The notes under the pieces were generated by a model. It ran no database searches. It was not told where the DNA came from and was given only the letters and a program-made list of their open reading frames with translations. Of a DNA stretch of 21,033 nt, positions 7,347-14,796 are shown in pieces. This DNA comes from CAZTZL01 sp964537715 (GTDB taxonomy: Bacteria > Zhuqueibacterota > QNDG01 > DSAB01). Each line of letters begins with the position of its first letter. The stretch's first letter is position 1. The stretch is from assembly GCA_964537715.1 (NCBI GenBank), contig CAZIAH010000070.1:1-21033 (forward strand), given 5' to 3'. The position numbers and the translations under genes are program-made.

Positions 7347-7394
7347 GGCACGTCAGTGCCGGCCAGTTTAGGATCGAGTCCCGATTTATCGGGA
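7347..7394 (+). repeat. Two further hairpins upstream of the membrane-protein gene
   Basis: GGCAC-GTCA-GTGCC lies at 7347-7360, and TCCCGA-TTTA-TCGGGA at 7379-7394. The second has the same loop and core as the terminator-like hairpin at 7290, so they are probably copies of one small palindromic element. Confidence 0.55.
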
Positions 7395-7447
7395 TGAAGA
7401 TCAATAAACAAGATCTCTCAGTTCAATCATCACAATGGAGTATTGGC

Positions 7448-7846
7448 ATGCACGGTCCTGCGATTCCGATTATCATCATCATAATAGCAGCAGTTACCGG
7501 AATAATCGTGATTCACTGGATGTTGCAAATACAGCGAAACAAAAAGAAAAAATATTCCAAAAGCCATTGGATGGGAGTTGGAATTGTCATAGGAATGGCA
7601 ACCGGTATGCCATTCGGATTGCTCACCGGAATACTCCTGAAAAATATGGCTATGGGCATTGTACTCGGCCCCGCTTTTGGTGTTGGAATCGGTATTGCCG
7701 TCGGGGCCGGACTGAAGGCAAAATTTCAGTACAACACAAGAAAGATGACCCAAAAAGAAAAACACATTCAAAAACGGCTCGTCGTGGCCGGTGTGATTCT
7801 TTTTGCTCTGTTTGTTCTTATTTTGATCCGAAAATTGTTTTTCTAA
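7448..7846 (+). CDS. Small Gly-rich integral membrane protein, hypothetical
   Basis: The start at 7448 is chosen over the in-frame ATG at 7394. GGAG at 7437-7440 is seven bases upstream, and the earlier ATG lies at the edge of a hairpin. The 132-residue product has about four helices (near 5-27, 42-60, 64-87 and 108-128). The central pair is glycine-rich with G-x3-G style spacing (MGVGIVIGMATGMPFG, then GPAFGVGIGIAVGAG), which permits tight helix packing. Basic loops (RNKKKK, KMTQKEKHIQKR) suggest the positive-inside orientation. It ends 22 bp before the uridine kinase and may share its transcript. The family is not recognised. Confidence 0.7.
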   Translation: MHGPAIPIIIIIIAAVTGIIVIHWMLQIQRNKKKKYSKSHWMGVGIVIGMATGMPFGLLTGILLKNMAMGIVLGPAFGVGIGIAVGAGLKAKFQYNTRKMTQKEKHIQKRLVVAGVILFALFVLILIRKLFF

Positions 7847-7868
7847 AAAAGGCAGAAAAATCTTTCAA

Positions 7869-8531
7869 ATGAATCCAGCGGAAAAAAAATTAAACAGACT
7901 GATCGGAATTGCCGGAGGAACCGGTTCGGGCAAAACATTGATTGGGGAAATGGTGATCAAGGATCTGGCCGGACACAGTGTCACAATCATTCAGCAGGAT
8001 TCGTACTATAAAAATCTCTCCCACCTCTCTTTCGAGGAACGGTCCAGACAAAACTTCGATCACCCCGATGCAGTCGATATTTCGCTTCTCGTATCGCAGA
8101 TGCAGGATCTGCTCCACGGCCGTGCCATTGACCAGCCCGTTTACGATTTCAGCAAACATCTTCGATCTGAAAAAACGAAACGAATCGATCCCCAATCCAT
8201 CGTGATTCTCGAGGGCATTCTCATTTTTTACTATCCCGAGCTCAGAGAAATGATGGATATCAAAATATTTGTAGATACTGACCCGGACATCCGATTCATC
8301 CGAAGACTGGGAAGAGACCTCGAATCTCGCGGACGAACCATGCAATCGGTGATCGATCAGTATATCTCCACAGTGCGTCCCATGCATCTGGAATTTGTCG
8401 AACCTTCAAAACGATACGCGGACATCATCATCCCCGAAGGTGGATACAATGAAGTGGCTGTGGATCTTCTGAAAACGAAAATCCAATCGCTGCTGAATAC
8501 AAACCGAACCATCGAAAAGGACAGCCCATGA
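7869..8531 (+). CDS. udk: Uridine kinase
   Basis: This 220-residue protein has a Walker A motif GGTGSGKT at 16-23. It is followed by the uridine kinase signatures QQDSYYKNLSHLSFEER, NFDHPDA, PVYDFSKHLR and VILEGILIFY, and the lid region RRLGRDLESRGRT. The last is typical for the phosphoribulokinase/uridine kinase family. It phosphorylates uridine and cytidine to UMP and CMP in pyrimidine salvage, in the cytosol. Length is normal for the family. The stop codon overlaps the start of the next gene (ATGA, 8528-8531), so the two are translationally coupled. All key motifs are intact. Confidence 0.94.
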   Translation: MNPAEKKLNRLIGIAGGTGSGKTLIGEMVIKDLAGHSVTIIQQDSYYKNLSHLSFEERSRQNFDHPDAVDISLLVSQMQDLLHGRAIDQPVYDFSKHLRSEKTKRIDPQSIVILEGILIFYYPELREMMDIKIFVDTDPDIRFIRRLGRDLESRGRTMQSVIDQYISTVRPMHLEFVEPSKRYADIIIPEGGYNEVAVDLLKTKIQSLLNTNRTIEKDSP

Positions 8532-9436
8532 TTAAAAAGGCAGTTATTACGGCCGCAGGCAAAGGCACGCGCCTTTACCCGGCCACCAATGCAGTACAGA
8601 AAGAATTGTTCCCACTCGTGGACCGGGACGGCATCACCAAACCGGCCATTCAGATCATTGCGGAGCAAGCTCTGCATGCCGGTATCGAGGAAATCTGCAT
8701 CGTTGTTCAGCCCGGCGTCAAACAAAAATTTATCGACCATTTTCAGGGAATTGCCGAAAGCGAAAAATCCTTCTTTGCAAACAAACCGTGGGCATTCGAG
8801 CAATCCCGAATTCTGGAACGATTAAAAACCAGATTGAGCTATATTGAACAAAAAACACAGGAAGGATTCGGGCACGCCGTTTACTGCGCAAAAGCATGGG
8901 CCGACAGCGAACCTTTTCTTCTGTTGCTGGGGGATCACCTATACATTTCGAACCGGGACAAATCGTGCCTCGGTCAGTTGATCCGCGGATATGAAACGCA
9001 CCGGGAAACCATATTCGGACTGCAGCGTACTCATGCTGAACAGATCCATCTCTTCGGAACAGCGACCGGCAAGAAAATATCGGATGATCCGCCTACATAC
9101 CGATTGACCCGTGTCGTCGAAAAACCGGACATCCCGTTCGCAGAAAAACATTTGGCCGTCCCCGGTCTTCCCAAAGATCATTTCCTCTGTTTCTTCGGAA
9201 TGTACCTGTTCACGTCGGTTATTTTCTCGATACTGGAGGAACATATTAAAAAAAATGTCAGAGAAAAGGGAGAGATCGGACTGACCCTGGCTATCACTGA
9301 ACTGATTGAAAGAGAAGGTGCGGTAGGACTGGAAATCGACGGAAAGCGTTTGGACATGGGTACCCCTCACGGTTATGTTGAAACCCAACTCGCTTTGGCC
9401 CGGGCAGGAGGGCTTGCAAAGGATATAGGCATATAG
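8528..9436 (+). CDS. GalU-like sugar nucleotidyltransferase (UTP-glucose-1-phosphate uridylyltransferase type)
   Basis: This 302-residue protein begins with the nucleotidyltransferase loop ITAAGKGTRLYPAT and the KELFPLVD motif, in which Lys is a conserved catalytic or binding residue of GalU. Further GalU-type blocks are EGFGHAVYCAK and LLGDHLY, with metal-ligand Asp136, and VVEKPDIP. It differs from classical GalU by extra residues (RDGIT) between LVD and KPAIQ. The predicted reaction is UTP plus glucose-1-phosphate to UDP-glucose and pyrophosphate. Coupling to uridine kinase supports a UTP-using enzyme, but another sugar-1-phosphate is possible. A palindrome lies just after the stop. Confidence 0.85.
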   Translation: MIKKAVITAAGKGTRLYPATNAVQKELFPLVDRDGITKPAIQIIAEQALHAGIEEICIVVQPGVKQKFIDHFQGIAESEKSFFANKPWAFEQSRILERLKTRLSYIEQKTQEGFGHAVYCAKAWADSEPFLLLLGDHLYISNRDKSCLGQLIRGYETHRETIFGLQRTHAEQIHLFGTATGKKISDDPPTYRLTRVVEKPDIPFAEKHLAVPGLPKDHFLCFFGMYLFTSVIFSILEEHIKKNVREKGEIGLTLAITELIEREGAVGLEIDGKRLDMGTPHGYVETQLALARAGGLAKDIGI

Positions 9437-9467
9437 TTGTAGTCCATCTTAAAGATGGAGTACAGCT
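9435..9467 (+). repeat. Family-C palindrome, copy 1
   Basis: TCCATCTT (9443-9450), one A, then AAGATGGA (9452-9459) form a perfect 8-bp stem. It extends outward through GTA/TAC and AGTTGTA/TACAGCT with a G-T pair. The same core recurs at 9953. It could also act as a 3' hairpin of the nucleotidyltransferase mRNA. Confidence 0.75.
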
Positions 9468-9532
9468 AATTAAAAGAAAGGAAAAAACGATACTTATAAG
9501 ATTAGCACTTTTGTATAAAAAGGAACCTCGGA

Positions 9533-9927
9533 ATGAAACATAAACAAACGCTCATCATCGATGCCGCAATCAATTTGATTCTCGGTATTTGTTGCTGGCA
9601 TTCTCAGAAAAATTAGTGACTGCCCTGGGTGTGCCGGATACCGATCAATATTTCTATCCCAATATATTCGGAGGGGTCCTGATCGGTATTGCCATAGCGC
9701 TTGTCGTGGAAGCATTCAGAAAACCAGGAGGACTTGTTGGATTGGGACTGGGCGGGGTAATTGCGATCAATCTGTCTGGCGGAGCGGTTCTCGCGTACTG
9801 GCTTCTATTTAAAAATTTAAATTTTCCCAAAGGCGGTTTCATTTTTCTCTGGATACTTGTTCTGATACTGGTATTGATCAGTGGAATTGAACTGATGGTA
9901 TTTTATACCAAAACGAACAAGAACTAA
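9533..9927 (+). pseudogene. Small membrane protein gene with a one-base frameshift
   Basis: An ATG at 9533, eight bases after AAGGA, opens a frame giving the start MKHKQTLIIDAAINLILGI and stopping at a TAG around 9614. The downstream frame, open from about 9589, continues as LLLAFSEKLVTALGVPDTD and runs as a three- to four-helix membrane protein to 9927. Joined, they give the usual pattern of this small membrane family: DAAINL-LG-LLL..., then LGVP, FYPNIFGGVLIGIAIALVVE and GLGLGGVIAINL. The likely lesion is loss of one T in the TTT run at about 9587-9590. It may be a true pseudogene or an assembly error. Palindromes at 9435 and 9953 flank it. Confidence 0.75.
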
Positions 9928-9952
9928 AATGAGCATCCAATGAATTAGTATG

Positions 9953-9969
9953 TCCATCTTAAAGATGGA
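9953..9969 (+). repeat. Family-C palindrome, copy 2
   Basis: The core, TCCATCTT-A-AAGATGGA, is identical to that at 9443-9459, with similar flanks (TTACAACTGAT versus GTACAGCTAAT). The two copies are direct repeats 510 bp apart. Confidence 0.75.
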
Positions 9970-10019
9970 TTACAACTGATGTATTAATTCGTACTGTCTA
10001 TCTAATTAATTTATTTTCC

Positions 10020-10889
10020 ATGACAAATCTATCTAAAAGATTATTTGATAAATCACGTATTATAAAAGTCATGGTGGCTATTATTCTAGGAATAGTAACT
10101 CTAATCTTACTAATTTTAAAATATAAAGATGTTGATATAAAACTTATAATATCAATATCATTCATTATAATAATAGCAATAGTATTAACTATCCTCGCTT
10201 TTAGGGAAAAAAGAGAATATGAGAAATATGAAATTACTATTGACGATTTAGGTATCCGATTATTTATTTCTTCAAAAATAAAGACCCTTATTAAATGGAA
10301 TGAAATGCATAAAGTAGAAGACGTCAGTAGAAAAAACCAAATTTTAATTGAAGATATCACTGGAACAAAATCTATACAAATTTATTATAATTATGAAAAT
10401 TTTACAGAAATCATTAATAACATTCTAAAAAGAAAGGAAGTAAATATAAACCATATAATCATACCTAAAACATTTAAAAAAGATTATAAAACTTCAATTA
10501 TATTAACATTCATTTCATTAATCCCATTGGCAATAGTAACTTTCCTCATTTATAAAAAAGATCCCAATACAAAACTTATGGCATTTTTCTGGTATTGTAT
10601 AATACTATTTGCTATCATTAGCCTAATTGTTGATTATTTTAAAAACATAAGATCAATTCATGTGAGAAGTTATTATCTTGAAATAAAAAAAGGGATAGAT
10701 ACGCTGCCTGTGAATTATTCAAGCATTAAAGACTTGTATATTACATTAAAAGAATCGGCACAAACTAAAATATTGGACTTAATTCTAAAATTAGAAAACA
10801 ACAAAGAGTTTAGCATATTGCCTTTAGGATGCAATATCATTCATTTATATCAGACTGTCTATTTAGCATGGCAACAAACAAAGAAATAG
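10020..10889 (+). CDS. AT-rich four-helix membrane protein, possibly with two PH-like domains
   Basis: This 289-residue protein has helices near 14-34, 41-61, 158-178 and 187-206. Each helix pair is followed by a soluble beta-rich stretch: 68-140, with YEITIDDLGIRLF, LIKWNEMHKVE and ENFTEIINNIL, and 212-285. That gives a duplicated two-helix plus soluble-domain plan. The first soluble unit resembles YcxB or bacterial PH-like domains in order (ligand strand, IKWNEMHKV, final helix), but I cannot prove homology. The gene is far richer in A and T than udk or zwf on either side and lacks a ribosome site. It looks like an acquired insert between two housekeeping operons. Function unknown. Confidence 0.72.
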   Translation: MTNLSKRLFDKSRIIKVMVAIILGIVTLILLILKYKDVDIKLIISISFIIIIAIVLTILAFREKREYEKYEITIDDLGIRLFISSKIKTLIKWNEMHKVEDVSRKNQILIEDITGTKSIQIYYNYENFTEIINNILKRKEVNINHIIIPKTFKKDYKTSIILTFISLIPLAIVTFLIYKKDPNTKLMAFFWYCIILFAIISLIVDYFKNIRSIHVRSYYLEIKKGIDTLPVNYSSIKDLYITLKESAQTKILDLILKLENNKEFSILPLGCNIIHLYQTVYLAWQQTKK

Positions 10890-10946
10890 TATATTACTCA
10901 ATGAAAAAATAATTATCTGTTTTCAAAACAAAAAACAAGTCGTTTA

Positions 10947-12407
10947 ATGAATCAAAAAAATCACACTCAATGTTCCTGTACAATGGTCATTTTCGGCGTT
11001 TCGGGAGATCTGGCCAGACGAAAACTCCTTCCCGCGCTTTTCCATCTGGAACAGTCGAAGCTGCTTCCCTACCCATTCAAAATCGTCGGTTTTTCCCGAA
11101 AACAAAAAGATCAAAAAGAATTCCGCACGGAATGTAGAGCCACCCTTCGGCAGTTCATGAACGACCGCTCTTTTGATGAAAACACGTGGGAACAATTCAA
11201 AGAACGACTGCACTATCAGGAGGGTCACGTGGACGATCCCGAATCCCTCAGGAATTTAAAAGCATTCCTGACCGGATTGACAAATGACGAGCCTGTCGTT
11301 CATCCGATCTTCTATCTCGCCCTCCCCCCTTCTGTTGTCGAATCGGCACTGAAAGCCATGAAATCAATCGCTTTTACTTCCTTATTCAAAGGCCAATCCA
11401 GGGCCATGATCGAAAAACCTTTCGGCAGAGATTTGATCAGCGCACAGCGGCTCGACCGACTGCTTTCCGATCAATTTGCTGAAAGCCACATCTATCGGAT
11501 CGATCACTATCTCGCCAAAGATACGGTCAAGAATCTGTTGGTTTTCCGTTTTGCCAATACGGTTTTCGAACCGATCTGGAACCGGAACTATATCGACAAT
11601 ATCCAGATTACCGCGGCCGAGCAAATCGGCATCGAAGGACGGGCAGCCTATTACGAGGAATCGGGCATTGTGCGGGACATGCTCCAGAATCACGTCATGC
11701 AGATCCTTTCACTGATCGCCATGGAATCGCCATTGGCCGAGCATACCGAATCCATCCGGGATAAAAAAGCCGAAGTCTTTCAATCAATATTGCCTATTTT
11801 GAAGGAAGATTTCGTTCTCGGACAGTATCATGGATATCGTGAAGAACCCGGCGTCGATTCCAAATCCGGAACGCCGACCTTTGCTGCCTTGAAAATTTTA
11901 ATCAACAACTGGCGTTGGCATGGTGTACCGTTTTATATCCGGACAGGAAAACGACTCGAAAAGAAAGTCTCCGAAGTGATTGTTCAGTTTAAAAACGTGC
12001 CGCTCTGCATACTGGGCAGTCAAGAAGCCTGTCAGAACGTACAGCCGAACGTATTGACGATCCGCCTCCAGCCGGACGAGGGAATCCAGCTGTCTTTGAC
12101 GACACGCGTCCCCGGTTTCGAAGAAAAAGTAACGCAAGCGCAGTTGAATTTCCGTTATGCGGATTTGGGCTCTCCCCTGTCCGGAGGATACGAGCAGGTG
12201 CTGTTGGATGGAATCCAGGGCAAACCTTCCCTGTTCTGGCGCACGGACAGTATCGAAGCTTCCTGGCAAATCGTGAATCCGCTGCTTAAGCTTCATGAAA
12301 AAGAACTGATCCGCCAGTTTCCCAATTACGCTCCGGGATCGTGGGGACCCCGGAGCGCTGACCTGCTCCTGAAAAAAGATGGCAGAACATGGTTGCAATC
12401 ATACTAA
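10947..12407 (+). CDS. zwf: Glucose-6-phosphate 1-dehydrogenase
   Basis: This 486-residue protein has the usual family length. The NADP-binding loop is FGVSGDLARRKLLPAL (16-31). EKPFGRDL follows, then the substrate/catalytic motif RIDHYLAKD (184-192). Asp186 and His249 (in QNHVMQ) have the 63-residue spacing of the catalytic dyad of Leuconostoc G6PDH. RTGKRL and a C-terminal GSWGP segment complete the family. It oxidises glucose-6-phosphate to 6-phosphoglucono-lactone with reduction of NADP(+), the entry step of the oxidative pentose phosphate (and Entner-Doudoroff) route. Next is pgl, nine bases downstream, an operon of consecutive steps. A Cys pair near the N-terminus (CSC, 9-11) is not a conserved family feature. 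Confidence 0.97.
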   Translation: MNQKNHTQCSCTMVIFGVSGDLARRKLLPALFHLEQSKLLPYPFKIVGFSRKQKDQKEFRTECRATLRQFMNDRSFDENTWEQFKERLHYQEGHVDDPESLRNLKAFLTGLTNDEPVVHPIFYLALPPSVVESALKAMKSIAFTSLFKGQSRAMIEKPFGRDLISAQRLDRLLSDQFAESHIYRIDHYLAKDTVKNLLVFRFANTVFEPIWNRNYIDNIQITAAEQIGIEGRAAYYEESGIVRDMLQNHVMQILSLIAMESPLAEHTESIRDKKAEVFQSILPILKEDFVLGQYHGYREEPGVDSKSGTPTFAALKILINNWRWHGVPFYIRTGKRLEKKVSEVIVQFKNVPLCILGSQEACQNVQPNVLTIRLQPDEGIQLSLTTRVPGFEEKVTQAQLNFRYADLGSPLSGGYEQVLLDGIQGKPSLFWRTDSIEASWQIVNPLLKLHEKELIRQFPNYAPGSWGPRSADLLLKKDGRTWLQSY

Positions 12408-12416
12408 GTATTTTAT

Positions 12417-13145
12417 ATGATCCATATTTTTAACACATACGATGATCTGAGCCGGTACGCTGCCGAAGCCATCTATACCACAGGTGAAAAAGTGATCCGA
12501 CAAAAAAACGTCTTTCAGCTCGTGCTCTCCGGAGGAAACACACCTGAAGGGGTGTATAAAAAATTATCGACGAGATCGAGAACGGACCGGAAATTCTGGT
12601 CCAAAACCCATGTTTACTGGGGAGACGAACGCTGTGTACCGCCGAACAATCCGAAAAGCAATTACTTCATGGCCAACCATGCTCTGCTCTTCCGGGTTCC
12701 CATCCCTTTTGCGAATATCCACCGGATCGAAGCCGAACGGATTGATTTTCAAAAAATGATTGAGGAGTACGAGAACCTTTTTCCGAAATCCCCGGACCTT
12801 GTTCTTCTGGGCATGGGCGCGGACGGGCACACGGCCTCTTTGTTTCCAGAATCACCTACTCTAAAAATAACCGGACAATCTTTTGTCAAAACGGAAGAAA
12901 TGACTGAACCGAAAAACAGAATTACCATGACCCCCGAAGCCATTCTGAATTCGAAAGAAGTCATCGTTTTCATTTCAGGCAAGGACAAATCCGAAGCACT
13001 CGTTCGTGTTTTCCAAAAAGAGGGCTCTGTCTCAGAAACACCTGCCAGACTGGTCAGGAACCGGACATGGTTGATAGACAGCCAGGCAGCGGATCTCATC
13101 TCAGCACTGAAACATCTCGAAAACGAGATCCGGTTTCACAAATAA
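12417..13145 (+). CDS. pgl: 6-phosphogluconolactonase
   Basis: This 242-residue protein has LVLSGGNTPEGVYKKL near the N-terminus, the WGDERCVPPNNPKSNY block and LGMGADGHTASLFP with Asp136 and His138. These are the signature motifs of the DevB/Pgl (NagB-like fold) lactonases. It hydrolyses the lactone produced by Zwf to 6-phosphogluconate in the cytosol. The gene starts nine bases after zwf with no separate promoter space. A hairpin four bases past its stop closes the operon. No gnd or edd is seen in the window. Confidence 0.95.
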   Translation: MIHIFNTYDDLSRYAAEAIYTTGEKVIRQKNVFQLVLSGGNTPEGVYKKLSTRSRTDRKFWSKTHVYWGDERCVPPNNPKSNYFMANHALLFRVPIPFANIHRIEAERIDFQKMIEEYENLFPKSPDLVLLGMGADGHTASLFPESPTLKITGQSFVKTEEMTEPKNRITMTPEAILNSKEVIVFISGKDKSEALVRVFQKEGSVSETPARLVRNRTWLIDSQAADLISALKHLENEIRFHK

Positions 13146-13148
13146 AAA

Positions 13149-13185
13149 GGCCCGATCAACCCGGATACTTAGAGTTGATCGGACC
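13149..13185. terminator. Hairpin between convergent pgl and minus-strand gene
   Basis: GGCCCGATCAAC (13149-13160) pairs with GTTGATCGGACC (13174-13185), one mismatch in 12, with a 13-base loop. It has a run of A before it (useful for minus-strand termination) but no clear T-run after. It lies between convergent genes. Confidence 0.75.
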
Positions 13186-13208
13186 GTAAACCCATCATTC
13201 AATTACTT

Positions 13209-13979
13209 CTATCTTCTCTTCACTGTCTTTTTCTTAACCACTGGGGGTTTCCCCGGCTGTTTCTTCTTTGTAATCACTTTGGTACCATGCGGTGTATGAA
13301 CGACTTTCCTTTTCACCAGAGTCGAAGAATGCGGGTGGTATTTTACTCTTTTGGTTACCACGACTCTCGGAGCTCTCGTAAATCTGAATCCGGCCCTTTT
13401 TGTGTAAATAACCGCCCGTTCGCGATACGCATGACGTAACACCGGGTGACGAACTCTCCACCACCAGGGATAATATCCGAAGTAGTAGGCAGACCAGTAG
13501 GGCCGATGGGTTGACCGATATAACCAGGTCACGATGGGCCATGCGTGGATATGCACATGAACAGGTTCCACATAATAGCCTTCACCGTAAAGTTCTTCAT
13601 TTCCCTGAACCTGCATATTATAATCTTCATCGGATTTTTCTATTTCAATGGTCGCCACATCCTGAAATTCGTCCTCTCCGAGACAGTCCTGAAGAATGAC
13701 CATGCGCGAATCCCCATCGGTTTCTTCCACAACGCGGATAAAATCGACTTCTCCATTCTCATCAAGATCGAGATTATTGATACCGAGTTCAGGATCGTTA
13801 AGCGATTTCTCGAAAGCTTCCAGATTCTCCGATTCCTTAAACAATTCGCTGACCGCCTGCAAATCCAGACCTTCGGCCGCTTCGGAAGCGGGAGTAACAG
13901 TCACTTCTTGATCTGCAAAAAGAATACTGATACCCAAAAGAAGCATCCATGCTGCGGATAAGATCAATTGTCGTTTCAT
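13209..13979 (-). CDS. Secreted charge-split protein with Ca-loop-like motif, hypothetical
   Basis: This 256-residue protein has a signal peptide (about 1-22) after a strong AAAGGAGG site. Three zones follow. Residues 30-132 are strongly acidic and contain DLDENGEVDFI (71-81), which fits an EF-hand or dockerin-like calcium loop (D-x-D-x-N-G-x-x-D). Residues 135-187 are rich in aromatic residues and His, including HVHIH (141-145), YWSAYYFGYYPWWW and RHPVLRHAY. Residues 188-256 are strongly basic, with repeated VVTKRVKY, LVKRKVVHT and a KKKQPGKPPVVKKK tail. Related secreted proteins with a DxNxDGxxD-type motif and aromatic middle occur in Bacteroidota, but no function is established to my knowledge. 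The C-terminal tail could bind nucleic acid or an anionic surface; that is inference. Confidence 0.75.
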   Translation of the reverse strand: MKRQLILSAAWMLLLGISILFADQEVTVTPASEAAEGLDLQAVSELFKESENLEAFEKSLNDPELGINNLDLDENGEVDFIRVVEETDGDSRMVILQDCLGEDEFQDVATIEIEKSDEDYNMQVQGNEELYGEGYYVEPVHVHIHAWPIVTWLYRSTHRPYWSAYYFGYYPWWWRVRHPVLRHAYRERAVIYTKRAGFRFTRAPRVVVTKRVKYHPHSSTLVKRKVVHTPHGTKVITKKKQPGKPPVVKKKTVKRR

Positions 13980-14089
13980 TTTTCATACCTCCTTTTTTCT
14001 TATCGATACAGCCTTTGCAATCATTCATATAAACGGATACAAATGAAAAATATTGCCCGATTTAAAAAAGTCCGATTCTCTATAGACTA

Positions 14090-14722
14090 TTAAACTCTCT
14101 TTCCCTTAAATCGATGCTCCCTCATATGTGCCCAGAGATCAATCATAATCTTAAGCAGAATGAACAGCAGGAGTACGATTAGAGGAGACTTTAAAATTTC
14201 AATAATAAATGCACCAAAAATAAGCGTTACATGCAGGATCACAATTCGGCCGTAGGGCCTCATCATCAGCCTTTGCAGAGTCACCTGCTTGTATTCTCCT
14301 TTTCGTAAAAAATTCATCACAAACGAGTAACCGTGGCTCAGAAAAATCGACAGCATGGCATAGGGCAGACCATATTGCCGGACGATTTGCCACAATATCT
14401 CCAGCCGCGGTCCACTGACTCCCTCAAAATACGGCTGTCCGAAAAAAGTCACAATGACTGCCCCGTGCCCGATTGTGAATCCTCCGTAATGAATGATAAA
14501 GAAAGGAATGAGAAACAATTTGGCGAACCAACCTACCTTTGGTTTTGGAGAACATGCGATCATCCGAAGTACATTGTAGAAGCCGATAATCACATTTTCA
14601 GACCAGTATAGAAGCATAATGGGAAACAATTCCCATCCCCAGTAGATCACTCCGAATATGGGAAAGAGATTGACAACAATCAATGCAATCACTGATGTAG
14701 GTTTCGATTGTCGTTGTTTCAT
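14090..14722 (-). CDS. DUF6498-like integral membrane protein
   Basis: The start at 14,722 (210 residues) is chosen because the longer in-frame extension to 14,836 would run through a REP-like hairpin at 14,763 and carries no membrane pattern. The product has about five to six helices. The sequence NLFPIFGVIYWGWELFPIMLLYWSEN is split by turns, and the later FFIIHYGGFTIGHG motif is characteristic of DUF6498. DUF6498 proteins are uncharacterised inner-membrane proteins. The C-terminus is short and basic (HMREHRFKGKRV). The ribosome site is weak. It stands between the charge-split gene and the repeat block. Confidence 0.75.
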   Translation of the reverse strand: MKQRQSKPTSVIALIVVNLFPIFGVIYWGWELFPIMLLYWSENVIIGFYNVLRMIACSPKPKVGWFAKLFLIPFFIIHYGGFTIGHGAVIVTFFGQPYFEGVSGPRLEILWQIVRQYGLPYAMLSIFLSHGYSFVMNFLRKGEYKQVTLQRLMMRPYGRIVILHVTLIFGAFIIEILKSPLIVLLLFILLKIMIDLWAHMREHRFKGKRV

Positions 14723-14762
14723 CTCAATAGAGTAGTTTAATCTTACCAGACAAAAATGTACT

Positions 14763-14787
14763 CGCTCCCAGTCTTTGACTGGGAGCG
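14763..14787. repeat. Family-B REP-like hairpin, single
   Basis: CGCTCCCAGTC and GACTGGGAGCG form a perfect 11-bp stem with a TTT loop. It is related to the hairpins at 16,060, 16,438, 18,882 and 19,513. It lies nine bases past the stop of the nuclease-like gene (minus strand), where it can also serve as terminator. Confidence 0.85.
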
Positions 14788-14796
14788 TACACACAA

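Larger units (their letters stand above)
7014..7447 (+). other. 434-bp intergenic region with degenerate AT-rich spacer and three hairpins
   Basis: No convincing gene was found. The left part (about 7,115-7,190) is a low-complexity string of ACGAAA, AACAAATTC and CTCGAATG-like words. The right part holds three hairpins: 7290-7311, 7347-7360 and 7379-7394. The first and third share the loop-proximal core CCCGA-TTTA-TCGGG. The region may include the 3' end of the DUF1648 transcript and the promoter of the next operon. Confidence 0.6.

Noticed and set aside
7394..7447. Earlier start for the small membrane protein
   Set aside because: The ATG at 7394 touches a hairpin and lacks a ribosome site; 7448 has GGAG at good spacing.
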